Shown here piece by piece: positions 22,158 to 35,199 of a stretch of DNA of 64,000 nt; position 1 is the stretch's first letter, and the number at the start of each line of letters is the position of its first letter. Source of the DNA: Planoprotostelium fungivorum (lineage: Eukaryota; Evosea; Variosea; Cavosteliida; Cavosteliaceae); assembly GCA_003024175.1 (NCBI GenBank), contig MDYQ01000108.1:25798-89797 (forward strand), written 5' to 3'. The notes beneath the pieces were generated by a model that ran no database searches, had not been told where the DNA came from, and was given only the letters and a program-made list of their open reading frames with translations. Both the position numbers and the translations under genes were made by a program.

Positions 22158-25100
22158 ATGGACTCAGGAGAAGAGACGAGGTATGAGGAGGGATGATCAG
22201 TGGTGGATTGGGTTGATTTCGATCGAATGGGTTCGTTTGTCTCTTCGATTGAGAGGATGATGATGATGCGTCTGCTTCTGAAATCTGCGACTGCGTTCAG
22301 AGAATTTCAAGTTGAATGGCAGTCCATCGATGTCGCGAAACATCTTCATCGATGTCGAATCGTCTGTTTACTACTTCTGATTCTGATGTGGAAGGTATTT
22401 CGTATCTATTTTGTCATTTCTAATCACCGGCTTAGACCAATCCAAGAATGTAACCGAAGATCAGGAAGTAAGAGATTTATACGTCTGCGATATCCCTGCA
22501 TTGGATCGAAAGAGGATTCGTGCTGATTGTCATCAGATACCGTCGCTAAATCGAGTTCATATATCGCCCGCCGCCAGCTCTCCAAGAGATCTGATTGACC
22601 GATCCGAACCCTACGCTTCTGAGGTAAAAGATGAATCTAATCGGATCTGATGTGTGTGGTAGGACTTCACCTACTCACCCGATGCCGAAGTGTTATTGGT
22701 AGTCAACTCATCAAGTGTGTCGGTAGAGGTCCAATCGTGGATCGATCTGATAGAAAATCAACTTGGATTGAAGGTGAATCACACGAGAAGAGATGAAAAT
22801 AATGGATTTAGACTTGCATTTGGAGTATATCATTACAGAATGGTTTCGATCTGCATCACATCATGCTGGATGGAACATCATTGGGCGACAAATTTTCAGG
22901 AAAGACTATTCTCCTGCTCAATAATACATTTCACTTCGGTTCACATCAGGATGTAAGTCTTCCCACCCATCGATCCTTCTGTATTCATTCTCTTCCAGGT
23001 CTGCGCTCTCAATTTCATCACTCCAAGGTGAAAATGCGAAAGAGAAGAGAAGAATGAGAGAAATAGGGAGATCTACGAATCGAGTATGAAGCTTCAGATC
23101 CAATTCTTGATTTACGGTGGAGCATCGATCGATCTGTCAAAGGACGTTCTACCGAATAGTAAGGGACAGAGGAATCGATTCATGTACTCTGAAGAGGGAC
23201 ACCTCTTATTCCACCTTCAAGCCGAACACTCTCTCGGTCAATCCATCACACAGGTGAGAATCACATCGATTTGACCATCGACGATATCAGGTGTTCCATC
23301 CGGATGACCAATCTGATGTATGTGGATCTCTCATCATTTTTGGAAGATTGTCTTGGTATTCCTTACATTTATCTGCCAGTGAGTCACACAAATCCTCCCT
23401 TGATTGAAGATCAAACGTTCATCATGCCATGACGATGACGAAAGAAGATGAGACGATATCTGACACCCCTCAGGAGTTCTGTGTATCTATGGATCGGGTA
23501 ACCAAGTGAGCGTGAAGAGATGACAGGAGACTCACGTAGATAGCCTTATCCATCGAGAATCTTCAAATTGGGTCGACACATCATCATCGATGTGCAGGGT
23601 GAATCTCACGTTGGAGGATTCGAAGAAAACGAAGCGGGTTATTCTTTCCATCTCGTCAACGAAGAGACTTCCTTGACCATTCAGGTGAGTCATTCGAATC
23701 GAAGGAGAGTAAAGAAGGAAGGTCCCCCCAGATGCTCAGGTGCAGAGGAAGAGGAGCCGATATTCCCACCGACACAATTACACGGAAGGGGCAGCCGCAC
23801 TGATCGGTGAGAAGATGGAAGAGTGGGAGATCTGAATGACTTGAGGTCTGTTACTACCTTCAGCGTTAGAGAGGATCGTTTCAGCTGGAGATTTAGATCC
23901 TCAACACATGACCAGCTGTGGATCTCTACGCTACAAGATCGAAGAGCAAGGAAAGAGAGAGACACAAGAAGTCCAAGCGTGGTTCGTCCTGAACATGGAG
24001 AAGGGAATCCTCTTCTGCAACCGAGATCTCAACAGCACCTTTCACCCCACCTTCGCCCTCGTGGTGACTCAGTATGAGATCAGTACCAGCATCAACCGAA
24101 ATCACAACGGAAGCCAACTGTTTGGTTGGATGACGTGGGGGAACAACGAATTCACCATGATGGGCAAGGAGAGGAAATTGACCTTCTACGCCAAGGGAGA
24201 AGAAGATCGGAACGGTTGGCTGACGGTGTTGAATCACGTGACGCAGAGAGGGAAGAGGAGGGTGAACACGTGGGCCCTACCAGAGACGAAGAGAGTTGGA
24301 GATGTCGTTGGAATCATTCCACTGGAGGTGATGTAGACAGAGTTGGTCCGTCGTCTCATGTCATCAGAATCAATTTTACTTGAGGTCATCGATGCCCACG
24401 TATCAGGTCAACAAGGACTCTGTCATCAAGAGACATCAGGAGTTGATGGATCGAATCCGCTCTCATTTCCCGAATTCTGGGTTGATTACGTTCCACAGGG
24501 TGAGGTCGATATGGTCACATGGGATGGTGATGGTGATTCAGGTGACGGACGATAAAGTGAATAATAAGAGGGGGCTGGCAACGTATCACATCGGGGACAT
24601 CATGATTTACCAGGGGCTGCCGGCAGATTCAACCCACATCGCTCAACAACTCATCCCTGATGAAGAGATGCACGTGGAGAAGAGACTTCCACCGGATGTG
24701 TTTGCTCTACTGAAGGTGAGATCTCATCACATCAAATCACATCATCCTATTTCACATCGATGATGTGATGTAGATCCTTCCTTTTCATTTGAAGATGAAT
24801 ACTCTGTGTCGACTACTGGAAATCGAGAAGGTGAAGAGACAAGAGAGAGACACCTGCGTAGCATCTGAGGCCTCCTTACTGGGATTATGTGTGGCCTCTA
24901 TATTATCCGATGTAGCCGAAGACTTTATCCAATGGAGACCTCACATCGTTTACAACCACGACAAGGTAATCTTACATCACACCGAACGATGATTCACTCT
25001 CACTCAGCGCTCTTCCATCTGTCCGCTGAGCAAAGTGAGAAGATGATCGAAAGAGTTGAAATTGATTCAGCAGGTGACGAGATTGTGTGAGCAGTTACGA

Positions 25101-25475
25101 GGGATGTTAGACCCGAGGATGAGATCGGCACCTGAAGCCTCTACCTCCATCGTAGGTGATCTCACACTCGAGCTGTGGATGCACGTGCAAGTGATGGGAT
25201 GTGAGGGTCAGGGAGCCAACCAGAATCAACTTTCAGAGTTCTTACAACCTTGGAAGACCTTGTTTCCCGCGGCGGGAGCGGATCCTCTGCTGAAGAGGAA
25301 GAGGAGGCTGTGGGGAGCTGCCTTCTGTGCGGGGAGAACGAACGCGCAGATCTTAGAGCAGTACACTCGGCCCTTCCCTCAGATCACGACGGACTCGGCC
25401 GCTGCGAGATCGAGAACTGTGGCTCAGGTGAAGAGTGGCCTGCGAGGAAGATCACTGATAGGAGGAAAAGGCTGA
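22158..25475 (+). CDS. Large protein with a PH-like domain, family not recognised
   Basis: A multi-exon gene, probably starting at the ATG at 22158 (MDSGEETR) and ending GGKG before TGA at 25473. The first solid exons read DLYVCDIPALDRKRIRAD, then SPDAEVLLVVNSSSVSVEVQ, GFDLHHIMLDGTSLGDKFSG and KTILLLNN. The middle contains IQFLIYGGASIDLS and LLFHLQAEHSLGQS. At about 23960-24250, EVQAWFVLNMEKGILFCN..KLTFYAKGEEDRNGWLTVLNHV has the layout of a PH domain: strands ending in a helix with the conserved tryptophan. The C-terminal part is helical (LTLELWMHVQVMGCEGQG, FLQPWKTLFP) with a basic tail. No membrane segment is visible. Exon edges before 22400 are uncertain, and more than one gene is not fully excluded. 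A role at membranes or in signalling is only suggested by the PH-like fold. Confidence 0.55.
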
Positions 25476-25663
25476 ACCGGAAGAAGAGAGTGAATACCGA
25501 AAGATAAGGGGAGAGGGAGACGATGGCAAAACAGTCAGAGGAGAGCGAGTCAACGTGAATGTATCGTATTGAAACGTGAATCTTGCTTTCTCTCAATCAA
25601 TTTCAATCACAGCACTTGACAAGTGTTTCGATGATGAGACGACGTTTCTCTTTCTCTGTTTAT

Positions 25664-27135
25664 TTAGATCTGTCTGATGCGTGATTCCAGTGAATCCTTC
25701 GTGACGTCCTCGAAGACCCCTCGGATGATGTTGATGCACTCCTCCATCTGCTCCTCCGTGATGATGAGAGGTGGTGCCAGACGGATGATGTTCTGGTGTG
25801 TGGGCTTGGCCAACAGTCCCCTCTGCGAGAACATGACACAGATGTCCCAGCCCGTTCGGGAGAATTGTGGATCGATGATGACGGCGTTCAACAGTCCCTT
25901 TCCTCTGACTCCCTGGACAAACGGAGCGTTCATCTCCACCAGGGCGGCTCTAAGTCTCTGTCCGAGTCTCTCGGCCCTCTCAGCCAGCTTCTCATCGCGG
26001 ATGACCTCTAAAGCGGCGATGCCGACGGCGGATGCCAGTGGGCTGCCACCGTAGGTGGAGCCGTGCTCTCCCGGCTTGATGCAGAGCATGATCTCCTTGG
26101 AAGACATGACGCAGGAGAGGGGGAGCATGCCACCCGAGATGGCCTTTCCTAGGATGAGGATGTCGGGGTGGACGTTCGAGTGGTCCAGACACAGCAACTT
26201 TCCGGTTCTAGCTAATCCCTGACATGATGTGAGAACGTGAAGAAGAGAGATGGGCTCACCGTCTGGATCTCATCGCCAATGAAGAGGACGTTGTGTTGCT
26301 TGCAGAGGTTGTAGCACTCGGAGAGGTAATCATTGTCGGGGACAACGACTCCAGCCTCTCCTTGGATGGGCTCCACGAGGAAACCACAGACGGACTTGCC
26401 GTATGTCTCGAGTGCCTCTCTCAGTTGGTTGAGGTCGTTGTAATCAACTTGGACCATACCGGTCATGAAGGGTCCAAAGGTGGAACGACAGTCGGGGTCG
26501 GTGGACATGGAGATGATGGCCAGGGTGCGGCCGTGGAAACAACCTCTAGCGGATATGATGACGGCCTCGTTGGCTGGAATGCCCTTTTTCTCGTATCCCC
26601 ACTTTCTGGCCAACTTGATGGCTGTCTCTACGGCCTCCGCGCCCGAGTTCATGGGAAGCATCATGTCGTAGCCGAACATTTCGGTGGCCATCTTGGCGAA
26701 GCGTGGGAAGACGGCATTGTGGAACGCACGAGAGCTCAGTGCGCACTTGGAGGCTTGATCGACCATGGCTTGGACGATTCTGGGGTGACAATGTCCTGTG
26801 GAGGGTCAGACGAGTCATGTAAGAGGAAATAAAATGTCTACCTTGGTTGACTGCAGAGTATGCAGAGAGGAAGTCGTAATAATGTTTTCCTTCAGGATCC
26901 CAGACATGAACACCGTTGGCTCGCTCGAATACGACTGGAATGGGGTGGTAGCTGTATGAATTCAATACGATGTCGTCATCAATGTTCGTCTTTGTGAGAC
27001 TCACTTGTGAGCGCCGTAAGCGGATTCCATCTCAATCAATTCAGTGCTTGACATTTCGCCAACAGAAGGCACTTCATCGATCTTGGTGCGAATGGTGGTG
27101 TGGTGGTTGTTATCGTTCAAAATTTCTGCTGCCAT
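25664..27135 (-). CDS. OAT: Ornithine aminotransferase
   Basis: A pyridoxal-phosphate class III aminotransferase that converts ornithine and 2-oxoglutarate to glutamate semialdehyde and glutamate. Four exons start at 27135 ([10 protein letters not shown]). Family blocks in order: [112 protein letters not shown] (the D contacts the cofactor nitrogen), ILGKAISGG (the lysine forms the Schiff base), [13 protein letters not shown]. It is about 435 residues, the normal length. In animals the enzyme is mitochondrial. Here the N-terminus is not strongly basic, so the compartment is unclear, and cytosolic forms are known in fungi. Introns of about 40-55 nt fall after GAH, NQG and DEIQT. Confidence 0.95.
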
Positions 27136-27529
27136 CCTTCTTCAACTTAGGGTGGGCGGTCAACAGATACTGTTGTTATGTATAATAAGGCAGGCACTGT
27201 GGTGGTCTCGGGTTGACTCTTATTGAAACTATCCCCGACTCCTCCACAAAACTCGCTTTGTAAACCCAAATTTCAGCACGTTCATAAACGTGCAGATATG
27301 CGTTAACGGAAAGTTCGGCTTTTCGTTTCGCGACCCAGGAATAATCCCCGAATTGGGCGTGAGAAACGGTCGGAACGTTCCGCAATATTCTCCGTAATCC
27401 CGCCCATCTCAGAGTTCCAGGTTTGTGGCTGTCATTTTGTGGTGATCTCTATGTATTGAGAAGTGAGATCACGCTGTATGATCCACGCGTGATCACTTGA
27501 GCGATAGGCACAATAACACAGTCTCTTTA
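27136..27529. other. Upstream region of the OAT gene
   Basis: This 394-bp stretch lies between the OAT start (minus) and the stop of the ankyrin-sirtuin gene on the same strand, so it holds the OAT promoter and the 3' end of the other gene. An A/T-rich TATAATAAG string at 27180-27188 is the only core-promoter-like text, seen on the plus strand. No repeat or RNA gene is seen. Confidence 0.4.
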
Positions 27530-30226
27530 TCATAGGTTCAGGTTTTCGTAATCTTGCCTCCAACCCAACAGGTCTACGAGCTGGAGCGCACCATCGTCAC
27601 AGGCACCTAACAGAGCCACATCTCTGTAGTTCTCCTCTCTCAACGACTCCACCTCCTCGTAACTCTTCCACACCCCTACGGCATCCCTGTTGATCAGCAG
27701 TCTCGCCGTCTTCGGCTCCACTTGGTTCACGAGAGAAGCGAACCTGACCTCACATCAGCCACGTCACCTCCATCGATCACACTCACGGATAGACGACGAG
27801 AGAGGTTCCAGCCACGATGAGGAGGTCACACTCCTTGATGTCTTGAAAGTAGTGATCTGTGTAGCGTTTGGGGAGCCCCTCGCCAAAGAAGGTGACGTCG
27901 GGTCGAACGGTGGAGCCACAGATGCACTGAGGCACAGAGTTGATCGATACGGCCTGCCAGAAGTCCTGGGCTTTGTCAGAGGAGAAGAAGGAGAAGGACC
28001 AACCTCCATATCTGCCGCTCTGTTGCAAGACATGCAGCGGCCACTCGCGAATGAGCCGTGAGCGCAGATGACTTTCTCTTCTGTGGAATCTCAGTTTTCC
28101 ACTCGTCGTGTACAGTCACCTGCGATGCCTGCGGCAGATTCGAGGACGTCGATGTTCTGAGTGTAATTCCTCAATAAGACCCCCTTCTCTTGGAATAAAC
28201 GGATGAGCTTGTGCATCGGTGTGGGTCTACCCATTTTCGTCATCAAACGAGAGTCAAGAAGAGAGAGGTGTCCCACTTGATTGCACCCGTTCTGACGGGA
28301 TAGAAGATGTCCCTGCAGATGGAGAAGAAAGGCTTCGGGTTCTCGTGGAGTTGAGCGAGGTCGAACGCCTTCGCTGGATCTGTCATTCCGTAGCGTCCTC
28401 CCACTTCCTTCGAATAGATTCCATTGGGACTCCTGAAATCAGGTATGCCGGCGCTGACTGATATACCGGCACCCGTGAGGATGACCACCTTCTTGAATCT
28501 TCCCTCTCTGATGCCCCTCGCGATGCCTTCTACATCGACTTGACCTCCCAAGACACTCGTTCTCTCTTCTTGACTCAGATTGTTTCTCAGCCTCCTCTTC
28601 AGCTGCTGCCTGGGTTTCTTCGCATCGAACGAATCGAGGTAGAGTGGCGAATTCTCTGCGATCTTCTTTCTCAGTAAATTGAAGGAGGGAGGGTAACCGT
28701 CCGAGGATGCGGCGTAGTGAAGGGACGACCAGCCGATGGATGACTCGTAGGTGGGATCTGCTCCCTTGCTCAAGAGATACTGCACCATGAAGAATGCTCT
28801 CTCTCTCTCCCTGCACGCCGCAATGTGGAGTGCCGTACAACGATCTTCCCCTGAGTGATCCACGATGGCGCCGTGGGAGAAGAGGAGGTCAGCCGTGGTG
28901 ACGTAAGCTTCCTCTCTTCCCTCCTTCCCGTCGATGTAACCTTGTACCAACTTGTGCAGTGCCGAATAACCGTCGTAATCCAACGAGTTGACCTCCGCTC
29001 CACAGCGAAGGAGTTGTTCGACCATCTTTCTCTCTCCGTTCCTGGCTGCCATGTGCAAGACGGTCTGACCGAACTGATCGACATCAGAGACACTGGCTCC
29101 TGCTTGGACGAGGAGTTGAAGAGCATCTGAGTGACCTCGCAATGCGGCCTCGTGAGAGGGAGTGTTTCCGTCCGACTTCTTCGTGTGGAGGACGAGGTGG
29201 GCGTCGGGTGAGGCGATCATGAGCCTGATGATGTCCACGTGGCCCTTGGCCGCAGCGTCGTGGAGGGGCGTGCCGCCAGCACTGTTTGTTGCGGTGATGT
29301 TCGCTCCACTCTCTAAGAGCCTCCTGAGGGATGGGTCAGGGTTCTGTTGGTGGTGAAGGATGATGATGACGAGACTTTGATGAACGATGGAGATGATAGT
29401 GAAGATAACAAAGTAGACACCTGACAATGGAGAGGTGACCGCTCATGGTGGCAAAACCTAAGGCGGTTCTTCTGTAAGGTCCTGCCTTGTCTTCCATCAT
29501 GCAATCTTCCTTCTTCTCCAATAATATGTTGACGATCTCATCGTGTCCGTTAGCACTCGCGATGATCAGAGGAGTAAAATCTGTGGGTCTCAGATTCTCA
29601 TCTCTTTCATCCCCGTCACCTTTATCGGTCTTCTCTCCCCTCGTTGCACCCAGACTCAGTAACTTACGAGCTCGCTCTGTGTCTCCAACCGAGATGCAGA
29701 CATGAAGAGGTGTCCATAGATTCTCTGCATTCCGTCTGGAAATGGAGGATGGATCTGTGTTCAATATCTGGAGGAAAGTAGTGTTACCACGGTCGCCAGT
29801 CTTGCAGGCGTGATGGATGGGAGACCATCCATTTGCATCCGTGTCGGACAAACTGGCACCCAAGTCCAAAAGAGCTAGCAGAACCCTTGGTCTTGAATCT
29901 CTGGCAGCCATCATGATGGGCGCAAGTCCCTCTCTATCCAGATCATTCAATTGGCATCGACACTCGGGATGGGAGATGATCCACTGCACGATCTTCTCTT
30001 CAGTAAGATGTGGTTTCGATAAGAGTGAGACCAGGGTTGGGTGGGAACCTTGAGATCGCCTCCAAAGGAGATAGGTCGTGACGAGTATGGAAGCTACTGC
30101 AGCAGAGATTATGTATGGTGAGTCGAAGCCCATCTTGTTTCTGATGACTTCGTGTGTCCAACGTCCACCCCGAAGGACGAATGCGATTCGGTGAACGAGT
30201 CGAGTCATGAGACGTCGCAGTCCCAA
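27530..30226 (-). CDS. Membrane-anchored ankyrin-repeat sirtuin (SIR2 fusion)
   Basis: A protein of about 850 residues. A hydrophobic anchor, [18 protein letters not shown], lies near the N-terminus, followed by RRSQ. At least eight ankyrin repeats follow ([74 protein letters not shown]). A full SIR2 deacylase domain completes it: [27 protein letters not shown], catalytic histidine in ICAHGSF, zinc cysteines CMSC and [12 protein letters not shown], and [12 protein letters not shown]. Both NAD-binding and catalytic residues are present, so it should be active, SIRT2-like in motif style. A later methionine at 30133 would put the anchor right at the N-terminus and may be the true start. The intron near 29340-29440 joins the two ankyrin blocks. 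The protein is probably tail-in-cytosol on a membrane (inference). Confidence 0.82.
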
Positions 30227-30459
30227 AGTTCATTCATATCATCTGAAATCCAGGCTGATGGTGATTATAAGACGAGTATCGTATCATATTCCGCTTTGGC
30301 GTCATCGATGTGGCTGGTTGATCACACAGTCAGATCGGTCACGTGCAGATCGAAAATAAAATCGGTGTTCATCGAAAACTCTCCTCCTATCCCACATCAT
30401 CACCACAGCACAACATCAACATAACGACGATACGCCCCATTTTACGTTCTATCAGATCA

Positions 30460-31560
30460 ATGTCTCAGGCCTGGCCAACGTTATCCAGTAAGCACTCATT
30501 CACCAGTATAATCGGTGACCTCGCACAGATTCAGCTGTTTCAGCTGTAAAGAGGCCTAACGAAGCGTGGCCTTCTCTGTCGCAGCCAAAATCACAGCGAG
30601 TTGGTGACATAAGGTCCACCATCCATCCATTATGTAGCTACTCCCACGGCACAATTGAAACAAGCCGTTAAATTATGTGAGTCCCTCAGATATATACGTT
30701 TCGAGAACAACAAGTGAATGGGACAGCGACGGAAGTGAGGGGCAAGAAGACGTCTATAGACACAGCCTGGAATTTGAAGCCCTCCATCACACCATCACCG
30801 GACACGGTTCCCACAGAGATCGCTCCCCCCATCATCCATCAGAGTGCTGACAATGCAAGTCCAGTCAAGGCACAGAAAGGTCCGTTAGTCATCACCATCG
30901 CTTGGGACGAGGTATCTATGGAGTCTCTCCTGCACTACTAATCCTGGAAAGAACACTCACGAGAAACTAACCGGCCTGAGAAAGCAATACTTCCCTCCAA
31001 AGATCAATTATCTCAACGCTCACCTCACTCTATTCCACGACGTACCACTCCCTCCATCGACTGCCATAGATCACATCAAGAGGTGATCGTCCGTCAACAT
31101 CGTGGGAACTGAGATGATACAGATGTTGCTCTTCTTACTCTCAGTTTCCCATACGCTTCAATCGAGTCTTTCCGATGGGGCAGAGAGGTGAGATCAAAAG
31201 TGAAAATGAACTGAACGAGAGAGGTGTGGCCGTATCAGCTTACGCAGACCAAATCATCGGCATCCACAGAGACCTACAAGATCTGTGGTGGGACCATCTG
31301 GGACAGCAAGATCAGAGGAAATTGTCTCCTCACGTTACGATATGCAACAAGGTGACACCAGAGGCGGCGGCTGAGATCTACAACGAGGTGAAGAGAGTGT
31401 GAGGAGGGGGAGTGAAGGAGAATAGGTGGAGAAGATGTGGGAACCACACAGGGGATGGGTAACGGGCATCGATGTGTGGGAGTACCTCGAGGATGGCTCG
31501 TGGAGATTCGAAGGAAAGGTCGAATTCAAGAAGAGATCCTACCAGAACAGATCGAGATAA
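30460..31560 (+). CDS. 2H phosphoesterase / 2'-5' RNA ligase-like protein
   Basis: The 2H fold is marked by two H-x-T/S motifs, both present: AHLTLF at about 31020 and HVTI at about 31333. Around them, LVITIAWDENTHEKLTGLRK joins QYFPPKINYLNAHLTLFHDV across an intron in phase. GVAVSAYADQIIGIHRDLQ and the end GWVTGIDVWEYLEDGSWRF are typical of the branch related to the bacterial 2'-5' RNA ligase family. Such enzymes cut or join 2'-phosphate or cyclic phosphate bonds in RNA or nucleotides. Substrate here is unknown. The N-terminal region (MSQAWPTLS at 30460, then a P/T-rich exon from about 30712) is poorly fixed because the exons are tiny. The gene converges on the EI24-like gene across a hairpin. 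Confidence 0.72.
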
Positions 31561-31608
31561 TAAATGGACTCTGAATCATATGTGTCTTTCACACGGAATT
31601 GGATCACG

Positions 31609-31663
31609 GATCTTATCACTATTGCCGGATCTTTTAGCTATAGCCGGTAATAGTGATAAGATC
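31609..31663. terminator. Strong hairpin between two convergent genes
   Basis: A 20-bp inverted repeat: GATCTTATCACTATTGCCGG (31609-31628) is mirrored at 31644-31663 with one mismatch around a 15-nt loop. It sits in the 127-bp spacer between the stops at 31560 (plus) and 31688 (minus). Either transcript would fold it. A role in 3'-end formation or transcript separation is inferred only from position. A small inverted-repeat element is the alternative. Confidence 0.6.
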
Positions 31664-31687
31664 GCCCAAATGACTCGTCAGATTTAT

Positions 31688-32846
31688 TTACACAGAGAGA
31701 TCGATTGAAGTGTGGGGCAGTGCCTGTTTCTCTGTTCCCGTCGCTCTCCTTTCTCCCTCTGGTGTTCTCAGCATCACTGCTCCCTCTGATTCGATGCCTA
31801 CAGTTTGTTGAGGCCACAGATCTGTCCGAGTTCGAACAAATGCAACTTCTCCCAGCTCCATGTCTGCTGCCCACAATGCCGCTCCCACAACATTCTGTTC
31901 ATCATCAGATCCGGATGAAAGCATGATGGATGATCACGATTTTGCCATGACGATCAGATCTGATGATGGTGATGTGGATGACTCACCGTCCAATAGAATA
32001 AGATTCCAGCGACAGGAACAAGATTCATGGCAGTGCCGGCACCTCCCAACAGCGTGTAATCCATAAAATTCTTCCTTAAGAATGTGATCTGCTGTCCGAG
32101 AGATAGATCCTGATGCCCATCAGATCTCTCCTCTTTCCTCCCTCACCTTCAGTTCAAAGTATTTCGCGTGCAAGCTCCAGCCGTAGACCCAACCGTTCAA
32201 ACCGCAGTAGATACCTGTGCCTACAACGGGTATCGCGTGTATAGGAAGACTGAAGAAGAAGAAGAGTACTTGAACGAGGAGTCTGATCACTGCGAAGAAG
32301 ATCTGATCGGTGGATCAGGATGATGTGACCACAGATGGAAATGGAATCATCCACCTGTCTGATGAAGCCGATGGTTCCTCCCTTGTCTGGTAATTCCACA
32401 CCCTGCATTGTGGTTAGAGGATCATCGTCACACGACGGTGCGTTTGATACTCACCCTCAGACGCATGGTGTGGACGACCAGTCGATCTTCGTACGTTTCG
32501 AAGAGGATGAGACAGACCAGTGCCACGACGAAGCCCGATTCGACAAAGACGAGGAGGATGGCAAGGATCCATGCCAGCCACGTAGCCATGTGTTCGCTGA
32601 GAAGATGCATCTGTGGAACTGTTTGACTTGTGAACATAATGTCGATTTCACATTTGGAGGTAACTCACCCAGGGCAGTTCCCAAGAGTACACCCAAAGAT
32701 ATGATGGCTACGATGATGGAACAGCAAGCTGGTAGCATTACGTGACGCCACAGCTCAGGATGTATGATGAAGAACATCACTCCCTCTATGATGTAGTCCC
32801 AGGAGCTAGATCCACTCACGTTCGGCAGTCGTTGTCTCGCGCTCAT
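31688..32846 (-). CDS. EI24-family multi-pass membrane protein
   Basis: It starts MSARQRLPNVSG at 32846. The early block YIIEGVMFFIIHPELWRHVM carries the HPxLW signature of EI24/CysZ-like proteins. Transmembrane segments follow: ACCSIIVAIISLGVLLGTAL, WLAWILAILLVFVESGFVVA, and, after a spliced stretch, FFFFSLPIHAIPVVGTGIYC. GLNGWVYGWSLHAKYFELK and NLVPVAGILFYWTNVVGAAL are the family's most conserved part. The C-terminal tail is soluble (about 60 residues) and ends IDLSV. In fungi these proteins are ER or vacuolar. In animals EI24 works in ER-linked autophagy. Function here is not shown. About five exons, with GTGAG donors. Confidence 0.72.
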
Positions 32847-33078
32847 CTGTGGATGTTCTGATTGTAACGTCGATTTTGATTTTAGAAAAGAGCACTTGAT
32901 GAATTTCAAGTAAATGCGAGTTCAAAGAAGAACGGACGCCCACGAGAGTTAAAAGTGTGGTTACATGATGTAGAGTACCATACAAGAGTGCGACGAGTAG
33001 TGATACAGAGGAGAGAGAAAAGAGACGACTGAAAGGAGAATAAATATCTCTGAACCTCTGCTTTATATTACAAGAAGC

Positions 33079-33956
<878 letters not shown>

Positions 33957-34130
33957 TTAACAACCGTACTTTTGACGGTTTCTACAACAGTTTCGGAGAA
34001 AGATTTCAGGAAAGCCTCTTTCACCCAACTCCTTCCTCGATCCTCTTCACCTCTCAACTTCGCCTTCGTCCTTCACCTTCCTCTTTATTCGAACACCGAA
34101 GGCCTTCCAGTTACAGGCGGATAGCGCTCT

Positions 34131-35049
34131 TCAACACCTGCCAACGGGCGTTACCAAACAACCGTGTTTTCGTTGTGTTTTCACCTTCGAGACGCGACGG
34201 AAGGTTAAAGAGAGGCGGGGAGTTCTCTCGATCCTCTCACCCGTTCGACTCTGTGATGTGTGTGAGACATCAGATACACATGGATTCGAAGATCACCTCT
34301 GGTGTGTTGGATGTGTGAGAAGAGATGATGTCGTGGTCTCTGAATGGAACGGAATGGAGGTGTTCAGAGTATAGGGAATCTTTCACCACTAGGAGACTGC
34401 GAGGTTCCAGAAGGAGTGACATGACTGGCTCTGCCGTTGTCTCACGACCCTCCTCTGTCTCATTCTCAGCGACCGACTGTGATTTAAAGAATTCCATTAA
34501 CACTGTGCCTTGAAGGCTGATGATCCCGAAGTGTGGAACATACAGCGGGCCATCTGTGTGGGGCTGAAGGAGATAAACATCGACGTACACGATACAGTCG
34601 TACCATGATACCACCGTTTGGGAGATATTCATTGACAAGTACGTGATTTGGTACCTGAGTCCAAAATGACGATTGAACGCCTCAGTACGCAAGTTCACCT
34701 GTGAATCGAAGATACCACTCTCTGTCGCCATTCTTTTACCAAGGATCTCCAACCAATCTGGTAATTTCACAGCGACCATTCCTTTTGGATGAGGATTACC
34801 ACCCCAGTTCTGTAATCTCCTACCATTGACTTCCCTCCATTTGGCCTTCGACAGATAGATCTAATCGCGTGAGCAATCAAGTAGATGTCGAATCATCACA
34901 TGTTGCAGCAGACGCTTCTCCTGATCTTCAGAGATGTAATTTGGAACGTAATAAGCTGTTGGAATCGTACCAACGCGATACTCAGCGAGTGGATGTTGAT
35001 CAGCCATCAATGCGATGTGATGTGTCGCTGCTAATTGTACAAATGACAT
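34131..35049 (-). CDS. ALKBH6: ALKBH6-type 2-oxoglutarate/Fe(II) dioxygenase
   Basis: An AlkB-homologue dioxygenase. Five exons assemble in phase. YYVPNYISEDQEKRLLQH, KWREVNGRRLQNWGGNPHPK and PDWLEILGKRM follow ALKBH6 closely. PNHVLVNEYLPNGGIM joins PHTDGPLY across an intron, giving the iron-binding HxD. ISLQGTVLMEFF, SLLLEPRSLLVVKD and RLSLTFRRV follow, the last with the 2-oxoglutarate arginines. It ends PVGRC before TGA at 34131. The 5' end could be 35049 (MSFVQLAATHH) or 35007 (MADQHPLAEY). The distal iron histidine should lie in LHSVPF. ALKBH6 substrates are not settled (tRNA and DNA repair roles have been proposed). About 225 residues, as expected for the family. Confidence 0.9.
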
Positions 35050-35199
35050 TTACGTATTTCATTCTTTTATCGCAAGACTCTTCCTGAGGGTTGGCTCCGT
35101 CCTTGCTTCCTGTATTCTGGTGGCAGATAATGATACACGCTCTCCACCACTGCCTCCTCCTCTTCTACCATCACGGTCATCATCACACAACGTTCACTC

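Noticed and set aside
27530-30226. SIR2 as part of a prokaryote-type defence system
   Set aside because: The gene is intron-bearing and fused to ankyrin repeats, with motifs of eukaryotic class I sirtuins. No partner gene of such a system is nearby.
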